This document shows positions 1 to 9,950 of a stretch of DNA of 64,000 bases, piece after piece. The position numbers were made by a program, and so were the translations under genes. Each line of letters starts with the position of its first letter. The stretch's first letter is position 1. Source of the DNA: Pseudomonadales bacterium (lineage in GTDB: Bacteria; Pseudomonadota; Gammaproteobacteria; Pseudomonadales; Azotimanducaceae); NCBI GenBank assembly GCA_029251375.1, contig JAQXDL010000021.1, positions 62,001 through 126,000 on the forward strand, given 5' to 3'. The notes under the pieces were generated by a model. That model was not told the DNA's origin. It saw nothing but the letters and a program-made list of their open reading frames with translations, and ran no database searches.

Positions 1-2
1 TT

Positions 3-1268
3 GCGATTCTTAGTCATCTAGATTTATCGCCAGCGCACGTTGATATTGGCAAATTGACAACCAACTTCATGGCCGACGATCATGGCTTATCAATGGCCGA
101 ATATGTGAAAAGCCATTGTGAAGCGATTATGGGGGTCGAGACAGTCACCCACGAACCTCGCGATGTTGTGGTCTATGGTTTTGGACGTATCGGACGATTA
201 GCAACACGACTGTTGGTCGAGAAAACCGGTGGCGGACACAATTTAATCCAGAAAGCCGTTGTTCTAAGGCCGCCTAAAGATGAAATAAAGGATCTCAATC
301 GACGCGCGAGCTTATTGCGCCGCGACTCGATTCACGGCAGTTTTCGAGGCACGATTCGTGTTGATGAAGAGAATAGAGTGCTTGTCTGTAACGGCAATGT
401 GATTAAGTTTATCTACGCTGCAAACCCGGCTGATATCGACTACACAGCATACGGCATCAATAACGCTTTGATTATTGATAGCTCTGGTGCTTGGAGAGAC
501 GAAGAGGGACTATCGAAGCATCTCGAGTCTAAAGGTGCCTCAAAAGTCTTGCTGACCACGTCAGCTAAAGGCGCGTTAAAAAATATTGTGTCGGGCGTTA
601 ACTCTGACCAAATTTTACCTGAAGACAAGATTATTGGTGCGGCCTCTTGCACAACCAACGCGATTGTCCCTGTCTTAAAGTGCATTAATGATCGATTCGG
701 CATCGCTCAAGGTCATATGGAGACGGTGCATGCTTATACAGATGATCAAAACCTACATGACAATATTCATTCAAAGGAGCGACGGGGTCGAAGTGCGCCA
801 TTAAATATGGTTTTGACAGAGTCCAACGCAACGAGCTCTGTCGGCAAATTACTGCCAGAATTGGCGGGGAAACTAACGGGTAATTCAATTCGTGTGCCGG
901 TTCCTAATGTTTCGATGGCGATCCTTAATCTGAGGTTGGATTGTGAAACGACGCAGGAGGAAGTGAACGAGTTCTTGCGTGGTGTATCGTTGAATTCATC
1001 AATGAACCGTCAGGTTGGATATACAGAATCCAACGAGGTGGTTTCATCTGATTTCGTCGGTGATCGACATGCCGGCATGATTGATGCCAAGGCGACCATC
1101 GCCAATGGTAAGCAGATTGTACTTTACGTTTGGTACGATAATGAGTTCGGTTATACCTGTCAGGTTGTCCGCGTCGCTCAAAAAATGGCTGGCATTAAAT
1201 ACCCAGAAATATTCGGCACGTCAAAAGTGGATGCTGAACAGGCTGAAGCGACACTAAAATCTGCCTAA
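3..1268 (+). CDS. gap: Glyceraldehyde-3-phosphate dehydrogenase, long form (5' end cut by window)
   Basis: Catalyses NAD(P)-dependent oxidative phosphorylation of glyceraldehyde-3-phosphate in glycolysis or its reversal in gluconeogenesis; cytoplasmic. Visible are the Rossmann entry YGFGRIGR, the catalytic cysteine motif ASCTTNA, the HAYTDDQ segment and the C-terminal WYDNEFGY. The frame is open from base 3 with no stop, and the extra residues upstream of the TTG at 54 (VDIGKLTTNF) match the N-terminal extension of the ~480-residue GAPDH type found in Pseudomonas and marine gammaproteobacteria, so the true start lies left of the window and TTG 54 is not the start. About 421 residues are present. 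No strong terminator follows; a weak GC-rich inverted repeat lies around 1278-1307. The long extension distinguishes it from the 330-residue glycolytic GapA. Family assignment is secure; glycolytic versus gluconeogenic role is not decidable here. Confidence 0.93.
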   Translation, partial: AILSHLDLSPAHVDIGKLTTNFMADDHGLSMAEYVKSHCEAIMGVETVTHEPRDVVVYGFGRIGRLATRLLVEKTGGGHNLIQKAVVLRPPKDEIKDLNRRASLLRRDSIHGSFRGTIRVDEENRVLVCNGNVIKFIYAANPADIDYTAYGINNALIIDSSGAWRDEEGLSKHLESKGASKVLLTTSAKGALKNIVSGVNSDQILPEDKIIGAASCTTNAIVPVLKCINDRFGIAQGHMETVHAYTDDQNLHDNIHSKERRGRSAPLNMVLTESNATSSVGKLLPELAGKLTGNSIRVPVPNVSMAILNLRLDCETTQEEVNEFLRGVSLNSSMNRQVGYTESNEVVSSDFVGDRHAGMIDAKATIANGKQIVLYVWYDNEFGYTCQVVRVAQKMAGIKYPEIFGTSKVDAEQAEATLKSA

Positions 1269-1995
1269 CAAAACCCAGAGCCGCTCTAGGTAAAAGCCCT
1301 GAGCGGTCTAGTGTTCTAATTAACCAATCTTGAGCTGCTCCTGGTTTCTAGCCTGGAACAGCGCTCGGTGTTACGCCCTCTTTGTTGTTATCAACATCAG
1401 TCTGTTTCTAATGCCGCTTTGAGCAGCTCTTTATCATTCACCCAAAGCGGCATGTCTGCAATCCGTTATATTTCCAACCCCATGCTGGCGAGTTTCGCGT
1501 TCCGGTTACCTTCGTGAACACTGCCTTATCGAGCGCGACGGACAATCGTGACTGACCGGTTGTGTTGACCTGTGTCAGGTTTTGAATTCTTTTGGCAATA
1601 ACCTACATGATAAGCACCTTCGGTGTAGATTAATCGACGCTACATCTCTATAATTGGCCGCGATTTTCAAGGCAGTTGTTATTGTTCGCGAGGATAGCGA
1701 AACGGCTAATCGTTACGGTGAGCAAAGCGGTAATAAACCGCTTAATTGACAACGGAACTCGAAATAGTAGAAGGCAAAAAGCTACTTTACTCATAGGTCA
1801 TTAGGCCGGTAGAGGCATCGATTAGATATAGCAAATAGATGTACTTAGCTTTTTATGATTCAGCGGCACATTTCGGTCGGCGAGTTAGATTAAATGAGTT
1901 GGCTGATAAATAGACGGTTTGAAGGATCTCTGATGGAGCCTGCAGAACGTATAAACCCTGAGAAATTGCGCAACACAACTGTTGTTAGGTAACGG
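1269..1995. other. Long non-coding stretch upstream of the nqr operon
   Basis: This 727-bp gap contains no convincing gene on either strand. It holds two inverted-repeat pairs described separately and A/T-rich sequence toward nqrA. A TTGACA at 1746-1751 has no acceptable -10 hexamer 16-18 bases downstream, so I do not call a promoter. The nqrA start at 1996 has only a weak Shine-Dalgarno (TTAGG, about 1984-1988). The stretch presumably holds the nqr promoter and a leader; this is inferred from position only. Confidence 0.5.
1411..1453. repeat. 11-bp perfect inverted repeat with competing partner
   Basis: Bases 1411-1421 (ATGCCGCTTTG) are the exact reverse complement of 1443-1453, giving a stem with a 21-base loop. 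A second pair, 1332-1340 (GAGCTGCTC) with 1421-1429 (GAGCAGCTC), is also perfect over 9 bp and falls into the loop of the first. The two stems share base 1421 and would largely exclude or pseudoknot each other. There is no T tract, so this is not an ordinary terminator. Function unknown. Confidence 0.5.
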
Positions 1996-3330
1996 ATGAT
2001 TAAGACAAAACGAGGGCTTGAACTGCCCATTGCTGGGGCGCCACAACAAGCCATTGAAGATGCCAGACCTGCCCGTTCTGTGGCGATTCTGGGGCTAGAT
2101 TCTCCGGGTCTTAAACCCACCATGGAAGTCAAAGAAGGCGATCGTGTTGTCAAAGGGCAACTTGTATTCACTGACAAAAAATCACCAGGTATCAAATATA
2201 CTGCGCCAGCAAGCGGTACTGTTTCTGCAATACATCGAGCAGAAAAGCGTGCGTTTATATCGCTTGCGATTGAAGTAGACGGCGACGACGAGCTGACCTT
2301 TGACGTGGCAGAACCCTCGCAGATGAGTCGCGAGCAGGTTGTAGCCTGTCTAATCGACTCGGGCGAATGGACTTCACTGCGCAATCGTCCTTTTAGCCGC
2401 GTTCCAGCGCCATCAGAGATTCCTAATCACATATTTGTGACGGCCATAGACACGCGTCCTTTAGCTGCAGACCCGCAACTCTTCATCGACGAAAACAAAG
2501 ACGCTTTCAGAGTTGGACTCGATGTTGTCGCGAGTTTGACCGCCGGCAAGGTTTTTGTCTGTGCCGCACCTGAAACGAATATCCCGTCGTCAGAAAACCC
2601 ACAGGTGCAAGTAGAAACATTCTCAGGTCCTCATCCAGCTGGACTTGTTGGTACCCATATCCACTTTCTTGCGCCTGTCAGTCAAACTAAATCGGTTTGG
2701 CACATCGGCTATCAAAACTTGATCGCGATCGGTCATCTGTTTACAACGGGCAAAATATTTTCTGAGCGAGTTGTTGCGCTAGCCGGTCCAAGTGTTGAAA
2801 AGCCAAGACTATTGCGTACTCGCATCGGCGCCAGTCTGGATGAGCTCACCGCAGGCGAAATTGTTGCTAAATCTGCCAGAACAATCTCTGGCTCGGTCTT
2901 TGATGGACGCAAGTCAGCGGGTTCGACAGCTTACCTTGGACGATTCCACAATCAGGTATCGGTGCTCGAAGAAGGCACAAATCGCGAATTTTTCGGTTTC
3001 GTCATGCCAGGCACAACAAAATTTTCTCTCACGCGTATATTCCTGTCGAGCATTGTCGGCAAGAAGATTCGCGAGATCACCACAAGCACCGGTGGTAGCT
3101 CTAGAGCAATGGTGCCGCTGGGTACCTACGAGGACGTTATGCCGCTCGATATCCTGCCGACGCAGTTATTGCGAGCATTACTGGTGAGCGATATAGATAC
3201 AGCCATTCAATTAGGTTGTTTAGAATTAGACGAAGAAGATCTTTCTCTGTGTACCTTCGCTTGCCCGGGCAAGTACGAGTACGGCCCTTATCTTCGTGAA
3301 ATGTTGACTCGAATAGAGGCAGAGGGATAA
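1996..3330 (+). CDS. nqrA: Na+-translocating NADH:quinone reductase subunit A
   Basis: First subunit of the six-subunit Na+-NQR, which couples NADH oxidation and ubiquinone reduction to sodium export across the inner membrane. NqrA is the peripheral subunit associated with quinone binding. The 444-residue length and the N-terminal start ([15 protein letters not shown]) are typical; a biotinyl/lipoyl-like fold segment follows ([11 protein letters not shown], about residues 42-52), and no transmembrane helix is seen. It heads the operon nqrABCDEF; nqrB starts 3 bases after its stop. The start at ATG 1996 fits the family N-terminus despite a weak ribosome site. A long antisense reading frame over its 5' half is a shadow. 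Confidence 0.97.
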   Translation: MIKTKRGLELPIAGAPQQAIEDARPARSVAILGLDSPGLKPTMEVKEGDRVVKGQLVFTDKKSPGIKYTAPASGTVSAIHRAEKRAFISLAIEVDGDDELTFDVAEPSQMSREQVVACLIDSGEWTSLRNRPFSRVPAPSEIPNHIFVTAIDTRPLAADPQLFIDENKDAFRVGLDVVASLTAGKVFVCAAPETNIPSSENPQVQVETFSGPHPAGLVGTHIHFLAPVSQTKSVWHIGYQNLIAIGHLFTTGKIFSERVVALAGPSVEKPRLLRTRIGASLDELTAGEIVAKSARTISGSVFDGRKSAGSTAYLGRFHNQVSVLEEGTNREFFGFVMPGTTKFSLTRIFLSSIVGKKIREITTSTGGSSRAMVPLGTYEDVMPLDILPTQLLRALLVSDIDTAIQLGCLELDEEDLSLCTFACPGKYEYGPYLREMLTRIEAEG

Positions 3331-3333
3331 ATC

Positions 3334-4539
3334 GTGAAAGCACTCAGAGATTTTTTGGACAAAATAGAGCCTGATTTCGACAAAGGTGGTAAGTACGAAT
3401 CTTGGTACGCCATTTACGAAGCAGTCGACACAATTTTTTACTCACCGGGCAAAGTCACCGCTGGTGCGTCTCATGTGCGTGACGCACTTGAAGTGAAGCG
3501 TGTGATGACCACCGTGTGGTTGTGTGCATTTTTACCCATGTTTGCAGGTATGTATTTCGTTGGACTAAACGCCCTGCAAGCAATGGAAACAGTCGGCGTC
3601 GAGTCAATTGGCGGCTGGCGCGGTTGGATTTTTGAGTTGCTAGCGGTCTACGATGCGACCAGTTGGTGGAACTGCCTCATATATGGTGCTGTCTACTTTG
3701 TGCCAATTTATATGATGACGTTTGTCGTGGGCGGTTTCTGGGAAGTCCTGTTTGCAATGAAACGGCGCCATGAAATTAACGAAGGCTTCTTCGTCACGAG
3801 TATTCTTTTTGCACTGACATTGCCAGCAACAATACCCTTGTGGCAGGTGGCTCTCGGTATCTCCTTCGGTGTAGTTATTGGTAAAGAAGTGTTTGGCGGT
3901 ACCGGCAAAAACTTTTTAAACCCAGCGTTAACCGGTCGCGCGTTTCTTTACTTTGCTTACCCCGCTCAAATGTCAGGCGATGCAATTTGGACAGCTGTTG
4001 ATGGTTTCAGTGGCGCGACTGCCTTAGGTATCGTCGCCGCAGACGGCATGGCTGGATTGGTGAACAGCGGATTAACTTGGACTGATGCTTTCATCGGCAA
4101 CATGCAGGGTTCGGTTGGCGAGACCTCAACGCTTGCCATAATGCTTGGCATGATCATTTTGATATTTACAAAAGTCGCTTCCTGGCGAATTATTCTCGGC
4201 GTGTTCCTTGGCATGGTTGCGATGTCGTCCCTTTTGAATTGGATTGGTTCCGACACTAACCCCGCATTTGCAATGCCTTTTTGGTGGCATTTTGTTCTCG
4301 GTGGGTTTGCTTTTGGTATGGTCTACATGGCAACAGACCCGGTCTCCGCGTCAATGACAAACAAAGGTAAGTTGGCCTATGGCGCATTCATCGGTGTACT
4401 CGTTGTGATCATCAGGGTGATTAACCCCGCGTTTCCGGAAGGTATGATGCTCGCGATTCTGTTCGCTAACCTCACAGCACCGTTGATTGATTGGTTTGTT
4501 GTGCGTGCCAATGTGAAGAGGAGAATCGCTCGTGGATAA
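3334..4539 (+). CDS. nqrB: Na+-NQR subunit B, membrane flavoprotein
   Basis: Integral membrane subunit carrying a covalently bound FMN and riboflavin, part of the electron and Na+ path. The 401-residue protein has about ten hydrophobic segments. The flavin-transferase target DGFSGATAL is present, which places the phosphoester-linked FMN on Thr229. The start is GTG 3334, preceded by AGAGGCAGAGGG. It overlaps nqrC by 8 bases, implying translational coupling. Covalent flavinylation needs ApbE, which is not encoded in this window. Confidence 0.97.
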   Translation: MKALRDFLDKIEPDFDKGGKYESWYAIYEAVDTIFYSPGKVTAGASHVRDALEVKRVMTTVWLCAFLPMFAGMYFVGLNALQAMETVGVESIGGWRGWIFELLAVYDATSWWNCLIYGAVYFVPIYMMTFVVGGFWEVLFAMKRRHEINEGFFVTSILFALTLPATIPLWQVALGISFGVVIGKEVFGGTGKNFLNPALTGRAFLYFAYPAQMSGDAIWTAVDGFSGATALGIVAADGMAGLVNSGLTWTDAFIGNMQGSVGETSTLAIMLGMIILIFTKVASWRIILGVFLGMVAMSSLLNWIGSDTNPAFAMPFWWHFVLGGFAFGMVYMATDPVSASMTNKGKLAYGAFIGVLVVIIRVINPAFPEGMMLAILFANLTAPLIDWFVVRANVKRRIARG

Positions 4540-5329
4540 TAAAGACTCCATACAAAATATTATTATCGTCGCAGTATCCGTTTGTTTGGTCGCTGCGATT
4601 ATCGTTGCTGGCTCGGCGGTGAGCTTGAGACCCACGATTCAGATGAACAAGGCGCTTGATAAAAATAAAAACATACTGGTTGCTGCGGGTTTGTTTGAAA
4701 AAGGTGTCACCGACAACGCACAAATACCGGAGTTGATGACGTCCTTTGATGTTTTTTTAGTCGACTTAGAAGAAAAGACGTTACTTAATGCTGAGCAAGC
4801 TAGCGCGTTGGGTATCGATATTGCTGAATACGACCAACGTAAAGCATCAAAGATTCCCGCCATGTCGAAAGAACTCAGTTCTGCTGACGACATTGCCTCG
4901 ATCACACGTCGTGCTCGCTATAGCGTGGTTTACTTATTGAAAGATGGTGATGACATCTCGCGAGTTGTCTTACCTGTGCATGGCTACGGACTTTGGTCTA
5001 CGCTTTACGGATTTGTGGCGCTGCAGGGTGATCTAACAACCGTGACCGGTATTACCTTTTATGACCAGAAAGAAACGGCAGGATTAGGCGGCGAAATTGA
5101 TAATCCCGCTTGGAAAGCACTTTGGGTTGGAAAACAGATTTATGGTGCAGACGGCGAGGTTGCTTTGAAAGTCATTAAAGGTACGGTTGACCGTAACGGT
5201 AAAAATGCCAAATACCAGATAGATGGCTTATCCGGAGCAACACTCACTAGCCGAGGCGTTCAGAATCTTATTGCCTATTGGTTAGGTGATGAAGGATTTG
5301 GACCAGTACTAAAAAGCATAAAGGGTTAA
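4532..5329 (+). CDS. nqrC: Na+-NQR subunit C, covalent FMN subunit
   Basis: Carries the second covalent FMN, in a periplasmic domain held by one N-terminal helix (about residues 9-30). The motif DGLSGATLT near the C-terminus is the ApbE site, with Thr237 as the predicted flavin attachment residue. At 265 residues it has the usual length. The start is GTG 4532, inside the end of nqrB (8-base overlap), with AAGAGGAG about 9 bases upstream as ribosome site. nqrD follows after 4 bases. Confidence 0.97.
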   Translation: MDNKDSIQNIIIVAVSVCLVAAIIVAGSAVSLRPTIQMNKALDKNKNILVAAGLFEKGVTDNAQIPELMTSFDVFLVDLEEKTLLNAEQASALGIDIAEYDQRKASKIPAMSKELSSADDIASITRRARYSVVYLLKDGDDISRVVLPVHGYGLWSTLYGFVALQGDLTTVTGITFYDQKETAGLGGEIDNPAWKALWVGKQIYGADGEVALKVIKGTVDRNGKNAKYQIDGLSGATLTSRGVQNLIAYWLGDEGFGPVLKSIKG

Positions 5330-5333
5330 TGAT

Positions 5334-5996
5334 ATGTCGAGCATGAAAGAAGTTCTTATAGCCCCACTTTTTGTCAATAACCCTATCGGTTTGCAGATAC
5401 TGGGTATATGTTCCGCGCTGGCGGTGACTACCAAGATGAGTGTTGCGCTGGTCATGTGTATCGCATTGACACTGGTGACGGCATTTTCAAATTTATTTAT
5501 TTCGTTAATTCGTAATCAGATTCCGTCAAGTATTCGTATCATTGTTCAGATGACCGTGATCGCGTCTTTGGTGATAGTGGTTGATCAGATTCTAGGTGCC
5601 GTCGCTTATGACATGAGTAAAGAGTTAACGGTGTTTGTAGGCCTGATTATCACTAATTGTATTGTGATGGGGCGTGCAGAGGCATTTGCCATGCAAAACC
5701 CGCCGGTCTTGAGTTTTGTTGACGGTATTGGTAATGGTCTCGGTTACAGTGTTGTCTTAATGTTAGTCGCAACGATTCGAGAGTTTTTAGGTTCAGGTAG
5801 TTTATTTGGCTACGCTGTTATGCCTTTAATTACGAATGGCGGTTGGTACAACCCAATGGGAATGATGTTGTTACCACCAAGTGCGTTCTTCATTATTGGT
5901 TTGCTAATCTGGGGCCTACGAGCCTGGAAGACCGAACAAGTCGAAGAACCAGAATATGAAATTGGTGGTCATACTGCCTTGACCAGACCGGTTTAG
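5334..5996 (+). CDS. nqrD: Na+-NQR subunit D, membrane subunit
   Basis: One of two homologous six-helix membrane subunits (NqrD/NqrE, related to RnfE/RnfA) that insert in opposite orientation and hold an intramembrane iron-sulfur centre at their interface. The two cysteines known to be used in the family are present at Cys26 (GICSALAV) and Cys109 (TNCIVMG). The 220-residue length is typical. It lies between nqrC and nqrE in the operon, and the TTTAGGAG ribosome site of nqrE overlaps its stop codon. Confidence 0.97.
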   Translation: MSSMKEVLIAPLFVNNPIGLQILGICSALAVTTKMSVALVMCIALTLVTAFSNLFISLIRNQIPSSIRIIVQMTVIASLVIVVDQILGAVAYDMSKELTVFVGLIITNCIVMGRAEAFAMQNPPVLSFVDGIGNGLGYSVVLMLVATIREFLGSGSLFGYAVMPLITNGGWYNPMGMMLLPPSAFFIIGLLIWGLRAWKTEQVEEPEYEIGGHTALTRPV

Positions 5997-6006
5997 GAGC
6001 AAAGTT

Positions 6007-6618
6007 ATGTTTGAATATTATTTAAGCTTGTTCGTAACCGCCGTCTTCATTGACAACATGGCGTTAGTCTACTTTTTGGGTATGTGTACCTTTATTGCAA
6101 TCTCCAAGAAGGTCGAAACGGCAATTGGATTAGGTGTTGCGGTGGTTGTCGTACTGACCATTACAGTGCCGGTGAATAACCTGATTTATTTTTATCTACT
6201 TAAAGATGGTGCGTTGGCATGGGCTGGATTGCCCGATGTAGACCTTAGCTTTTTGGGCTACTTAAGCTATATCGGTGTTATTGCCGCGATTGTCCAAATT
6301 TTGGAGATGTTTCTCGATAAGTACGTGCCAGCGCTATACAACGCGCTTGGTGTGTTTCTGCCATTGATCACAGTGAACTGTGCCATCCTTGGTGCGTCTT
6401 TGTTCATGGTTAGCAGGGACTACAATTTTGTAGAGAGCACAGTGTATGGACTGGGCTCTGGTGTCGGTTGGGCAGTAGCAATTGTTATGCTGGCTGGCAT
6501 TCGTGAAAAGTTGAAATATAGCGATATTCCGGAGGGTCTCCGGGGCTTGGGCATTACCTTTATCACCGTAGGGTTGATGTCTCTTGGATTTATGTCATTC
6601 GGTGGAATCTCTTTATAA
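6007..6618 (+). CDS. nqrE: Na+-NQR subunit E, membrane subunit
   Basis: Six-helix partner of NqrD, completing the intramembrane iron-sulfur site with Cys27 (GMCTFIA) and Cys125 (VNCAILG). The 203-residue length and the N-terminus FEYYLSLFV are characteristic. The start ATG 6007 has a good AGGAG at 5995-5999. Only 12 bases separate it from nqrF. Confidence 0.97.
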   Translation: MFEYYLSLFVTAVFIDNMALVYFLGMCTFIAISKKVETAIGLGVAVVVVLTITVPVNNLIYFYLLKDGALAWAGLPDVDLSFLGYLSYIGVIAAIVQILEMFLDKYVPALYNALGVFLPLITVNCAILGASLFMVSRDYNFVESTVYGLGSGVGWAVAIVMLAGIREKLKYSDIPEGLRGLGITFITVGLMSLGFMSFGGISL

Positions 6619-6630
6619 GTTGTTAGCACT

Positions 6631-7854
6631 ATGACTACTGAAATAACGCTCGGAGTTGCAATGTTTACCATCATCATTATGGTGCTGGTGTTCGTAATTT
6701 TGTTTGCTCGAAAACAACTGGTTAGCACCGGTGATGTCAGCATTGAAGTTAATGGTGATGCGGAAAAAACCTTGCATAGCCAAGCTGGCGGGAAGCTGCT
6801 AAACACGCTTTCCGATGCCGGTATTTTCCTATCCTCGGCCTGTGGAGGCGGTGGCACTTGTGGCCAATGCCGGTGCCGTGTCATTGAAGGTGGCGGTTCT
6901 ATGCTGTCAACGGAAGAAGGGCACTTTACCCGCGGTGAAGCAAGAGAAGGATGGCGTTTGAGCTGTCAGACAGCTGTAAAGCAAGATATGAAAATCGAAG
7001 TACCCGCTGAGATATTTGGCGTGAAACGTTGGGAATGTGAAGTCATATCGAATGATAACGTCGCGACGTTTATTAAAGAGTTAGTTCTGAAGCTGCCTGA
7101 TGGGGAAGTGGTTGATTTTAGAGCTGGCGGTTTTGTTCAGTTTGAGATCCCACCCTATGTGGCTGATTACCATGACATCGAAGTCGCAGAAGAGTATCGA
7201 GGCGACTGGGATAAGTTTGGTGTCTTTGAAAATGTAGCCAAGGTTGATGAAACGACTATTCGCGCTTACTCAATGGCGAATTATCCGGAAGAGAAGGGCG
7301 TCATGAAGTTCAATATTCGTATTGCTTCGCCGCCTCCAGGTACTGATTTTCCGCCCGGCGCTATGTCGAGCTACCTGTTTACGCTCAAGCCAGGCGACAA
7401 GGTCACGATCTTTGGACCTTTCGGTGAATTTTTCGCGAAAGAGACCCAAGCAGAAATGGTGTTTATTGGTGGTGGTGCGGGCATGGCTCCCATGCGTGCA
7501 CATATCTTTGACCAGTTAAAGCGGCTTCATACGGATAGAAAGATTAGCTTCTGGTACGGCGGTCGAAACGAACGAGAGCTGTTCTATGTAGATGAGTACG
7601 ATAAGCTAGACGCTGATTTTGAAAACTTCGATTGGCACGTGGCTTTGTCTGACCAAGGTATCGAAGGCTGGACGGGTTATACCGGATTCATTCACAACGT
7701 GCTTTACGATAATTACCTTAAAGATCATCCTGCGCCAGAAGATTGTGAGTACTACATGTGTGGTCCGCCGATGATGAATGCAGCGGTTATCAAGATGCTA
7801 GAAGACATCGGCGTCGAGAGAGATAATATCTTCTTAGATGATTTCGGTGGCTAA
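6631..7854 (+). CDS. nqrF: Na+-NQR subunit F, NADH-oxidising subunit
   Basis: Electron entry subunit: oxidises NADH through FAD and passes electrons to a [2Fe-2S] cluster. Order: one N-terminal membrane helix (about residues 5-25), a plant-type ferredoxin domain with cluster ligands Cys71, Cys77, Cys80 and Cys112, an FAD-binding domain (RAYSMANYP) and an NAD-binding domain ([18 protein letters not shown]). The 407-residue length is normal. It is the last gene of the operon, ending 26 bases before a strong terminator. The maturation genes apbE and nqrM, often found just downstream, are absent here. Confidence 0.97.
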   Translation: MTTEITLGVAMFTIIIMVLVFVILFARKQLVSTGDVSIEVNGDAEKTLHSQAGGKLLNTLSDAGIFLSSACGGGGTCGQCRCRVIEGGGSMLSTEEGHFTRGEAREGWRLSCQTAVKQDMKIEVPAEIFGVKRWECEVISNDNVATFIKELVLKLPDGEVVDFRAGGFVQFEIPPYVADYHDIEVAEEYRGDWDKFGVFENVAKVDETTIRAYSMANYPEEKGVMKFNIRIASPPPGTDFPPGAMSSYLFTLKPGDKVTIFGPFGEFFAKETQAEMVFIGGGAGMAPMRAHIFDQLKRLHTDRKISFWYGGRNERELFYVDEYDKLDADFENFDWHVALSDQGIEGWTGYTGFIHNVLYDNYLKDHPAPEDCEYYMCGPPMMNAAVIKMLEDIGVERDNIFLDDFGG

Positions 7855-7880
7855 TTCTCAGATTGATAGAAAAGAATAAA

Positions 7881-7908
7881 AAAAAGAGCCTCAATTGAGG
7901 CTCTTTTT
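7881..7908. terminator. Bidirectional Rho-independent terminator after nqrF
   Basis: A perfect 12-bp inverted repeat (AAAAAGAGCCTC / GAGGCTCTTTTT) with an AATT loop; the U tract extends to 7910 on the plus strand and an A tract precedes the stem, so it can serve both nqrF (plus) and the convergent Nudix gene (minus). Confidence 0.93.
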
Positions 7909-7956
7909 TTGTACTTTTTTTGTCACTAGTTCAACTGCTGTGCGGCTAAATTCGCG

Positions 7957-8727
7957 CTATCTCATCAACTCTTCTGAAATATCGTAGCCTGCTTCCTCTG
8001 GTATACACAGGTACTTGCCTTCATCTCGAGCCTCTATCCAGGGCAGTACAGGGATGATTTTCCGCTCGTTGGCCATCGTGATGGCATTTTCCACCGAGGT
8101 ACTCTTGGCGAGCATTTCGATGTTTAAGCGAGTCGGAAAAATGATCGTGTAAGTACCCTCGGTTGCGCCGTCAAGTGCAGCAGCAGGGTTTATCCAGACT
8201 GAATCGACAGACTCATAGCCGTCATGAATCGCAAGGTGATCCGCTGGGGCGACAGCAAGATAGAAGTGCGTGTCGAAGCGTTTCGGCATCATATCCGGCG
8301 TTATCCAATGGGCGTAGTGATGTAGAAGGTCACAGGCTAGATACAGGTCTTCTTTTTCAAGGAAATCGCCAATCGAAATTTCATCCGAGTTTAGAGGCTC
8401 CCTGTAGGCATCGAGTACCTTCAATCGTTCTCCAGAAATCAATTTATCTGAGCCGGCTTCACGAGCCAGTAAAATACCGCACTCTTCAAAAGCCTCTCTG
8501 ATTGCGCCGACCTGTAAGGACATGTTGACGTCATCGGCATCAGCGCCTTGGCAACGATCGCGCACGAGTGAGTCCCCCGCGTCGACTTTTCCACCGGGGA
8601 AAACTAGTGCGCCGGAGGCAAAGTCAATTTGATGATGTCGAACAACCATGAATACCTCAAGTCCCGCTTCGCCGTCTCGTAGCATTAGGATTGTTGCTGC
8701 GGGTACTGTTTCAACCGTCGTACTCAT
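7957..8727 (-). CDS. Nudix hydrolase, NUDT7/NUDT19-like (possible CoA or nucleotide diphosphatase)
   Basis: Hydrolase of nucleoside diphosphates linked to another moiety; the substrate is not determinable from sequence. The Nudix signature is split: FPGGKVDAGD (about residues 43-52) is followed by a loop of roughly 24 residues before AIREAFEECGILLA, which holds the metal-binding REAFEE core. This long insertion is seen in NUDT19-like and acyl-CoA-type Nudix proteins. At 256 residues it is longer than MutT (about 130) and has no signal peptide. It is the last gene of a minus-strand group, 54 bases after the MORN gene, and ends near the shared terminator. A CoA-thioester substrate is an inference from architecture only. 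Confidence 0.85.
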   Translation of the reverse strand: MSTTVETVPAATILMLRDGEAGLEVFMVVRHHQIDFASGALVFPGGKVDAGDSLVRDRCQGADADDVNMSLQVGAIREAFEECGILLAREAGSDKLISGERLKVLDAYREPLNSDEISIGDFLEKEDLYLACDLLHHYAHWITPDMMPKRFDTHFYLAVAPADHLAIHDGYESVDSVWINPAAALDGATEGTYTIIFPTRLNIEMLAKSTSVENAITMANERKIIPVLPWIEARDEGKYLCIPEEAGYDISEELMR

Positions 8728-8781
8728 ATTAGGTTCCTGAAATAAGGTTAGTCTTGAACAAATCTGTCTAGGCGAAATGAG

Positions 8782-9867
8782 CTAAAGGCTTTTCTCCGTT
8801 TGGATCATCCAGCTCGGGCCGGATTTTTTTAACGTCATCTGTTTTCTTGTACTGTCTCGATACAAATTAGATCGGTAGGTTTGATTGAACTGAATAGTGA
8901 TAGAATTTGGCTCTGTCATCTCGATTTGTTCATATGCGATGGAGATTTTTATGCTCTTTGGTTTTGTCAGCCTAGTCCGTCGAACAGCCTCCCATTGTGA
9001 ACGGGATTGTTTACCCGGTACGACAAAATCAGCAGCGTAATAGCTTAGATACTGGTTCACATTCTGTTCAGACCAGGCTGCAGCCCAGAGGTCGATGGTT
9101 GCCTCGACCTCTCTTCGTACGTCAACCGTCAAAGTGTTTGCGTCGAAGTTGAGCGGAACTTCATCGCTAGGACGGCTAGTCTGTTTAGTCGCAAGCGCGG
9201 GTTCATTATTGGCGAGTGGGACTTCATTGGTTGCGTTAGTCGATTGCTGATTGTCCGATCTGGCTTGTGTTTCTGTGTCAGAGGACGGTGCTGATAACGG
9301 CGCGGATACAGTCGCTGCAACGGTATCTGGTGCCCGTCTAACATTCTCGTTAGCTTTTTGTTCAGCCATCTGCACAGCTTTCTTGTCAGCCTGCTGATCT
9401 GCGATTTCCGGCTGCTGGGTGCTCGACAGCGGCAGATTATCAGCGATGTTGGGTGTGTTAGTGTCCATGTCCAAAGGCGAAGGCTTGGACTTCACGTCAT
9501 TCGATGTACTCGCCACGTCTTTTTCAGACTGTACTGCGGGTGGATCGACAAGCACGTCATCAGAAAAGTAACCATTATAGACAGTGCCGTCAGGTAGGAT
9601 CATTGTGCCCGGCCCATTGCGCTGGTCATTGGCAAAGTTACCAACAAATCGTGTGCCGTCTTGCCAAAAAATTGTGCCTTTGCCCGAGCGTTTGCCATCT
9701 TTTACACCACCAACATATCGTGTGCCATCAGGCCATAGTAATGTTTTGTTATCAGCATCAGGTTCGCTAGCAGCAGCAAAAGACAAGCTCGCTTGAGACA
9801 TTGCGAAGATCGTTATGATGCAAAAGAATAATGGAAATCGTGACGTTGCAGTGTGAAGTTTGCTCAT
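8782..9867 (-). CDS. Exported MORN-repeat protein with C-terminal NTF2-like domain
   Basis: A 361-residue protein with an N-terminal signal peptide (cleavage near residue 32, after SFAAA). Three MORN-like repeats follow (about residues 42-108), each with a DGT(R/V)(Y/F)xGxF core: LLWPDGTRYVGG, IFWQDGTRFVGN, MILPDGTVYNGY. A low-complexity linker of about 130 residues rich in Asp, Ser, Gln and Ala comes next, then a C-terminal domain (about 255-361) resembling the NTF2/SnoaL-like fold found at the end of several gammaproteobacterial periplasmic proteins (ATIDLWAAAWSEQN, YLSYYAADFV). MORN repeats often bind membranes or envelope polymers; the NTF2-like part may be a binding domain. No enzymatic role is evident. 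It lies between the AcoX-like and Nudix genes on the same strand. Confidence 0.8.
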   Translation of the reverse strand: MSKLHTATSRFPLFFCIITIFAMSQASLSFAAASEPDADNKTLLWPDGTRYVGGVKDGKRSGKGTIFWQDGTRFVGNFANDQRNGPGTMILPDGTVYNGYFSDDVLVDPPAVQSEKDVASTSNDVKSKPSPLDMDTNTPNIADNLPLSSTQQPEIADQQADKKAVQMAEQKANENVRRAPDTVAATVSAPLSAPSSDTETQARSDNQQSTNATNEVPLANNEPALATKQTSRPSDEVPLNFDANTLTVDVRREVEATIDLWAAAWSEQNVNQYLSYYAADFVVPGKQSRSQWEAVRRTRLTKPKSIKISIAYEQIEMTEPNSITIQFNQTYRSNLYRDSTRKQMTLKKSGPSWMIQTEKSL

Positions 9868-9950
9868 GGATGTCGTAGTGGTTTTAGTAGTGTTATTGAT
9901 ACTATCACCTCAGTAGATAAATTGTAGGGTCAGTCTATTGGTGTCTTTTA

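Noticed and set aside
1746-1774. nqr promoter built on TTGACA at 1746
   Set aside because: No -10-like hexamer is found 16-18 bases downstream (sequence there is AGAAGG).
1890-2384. 164-codon minus-strand reading frame over the start of nqrA
   Set aside because: It lies antisense to a well-conserved gene, has no recognisable domain, and its composition reads like a reverse-frame shadow.
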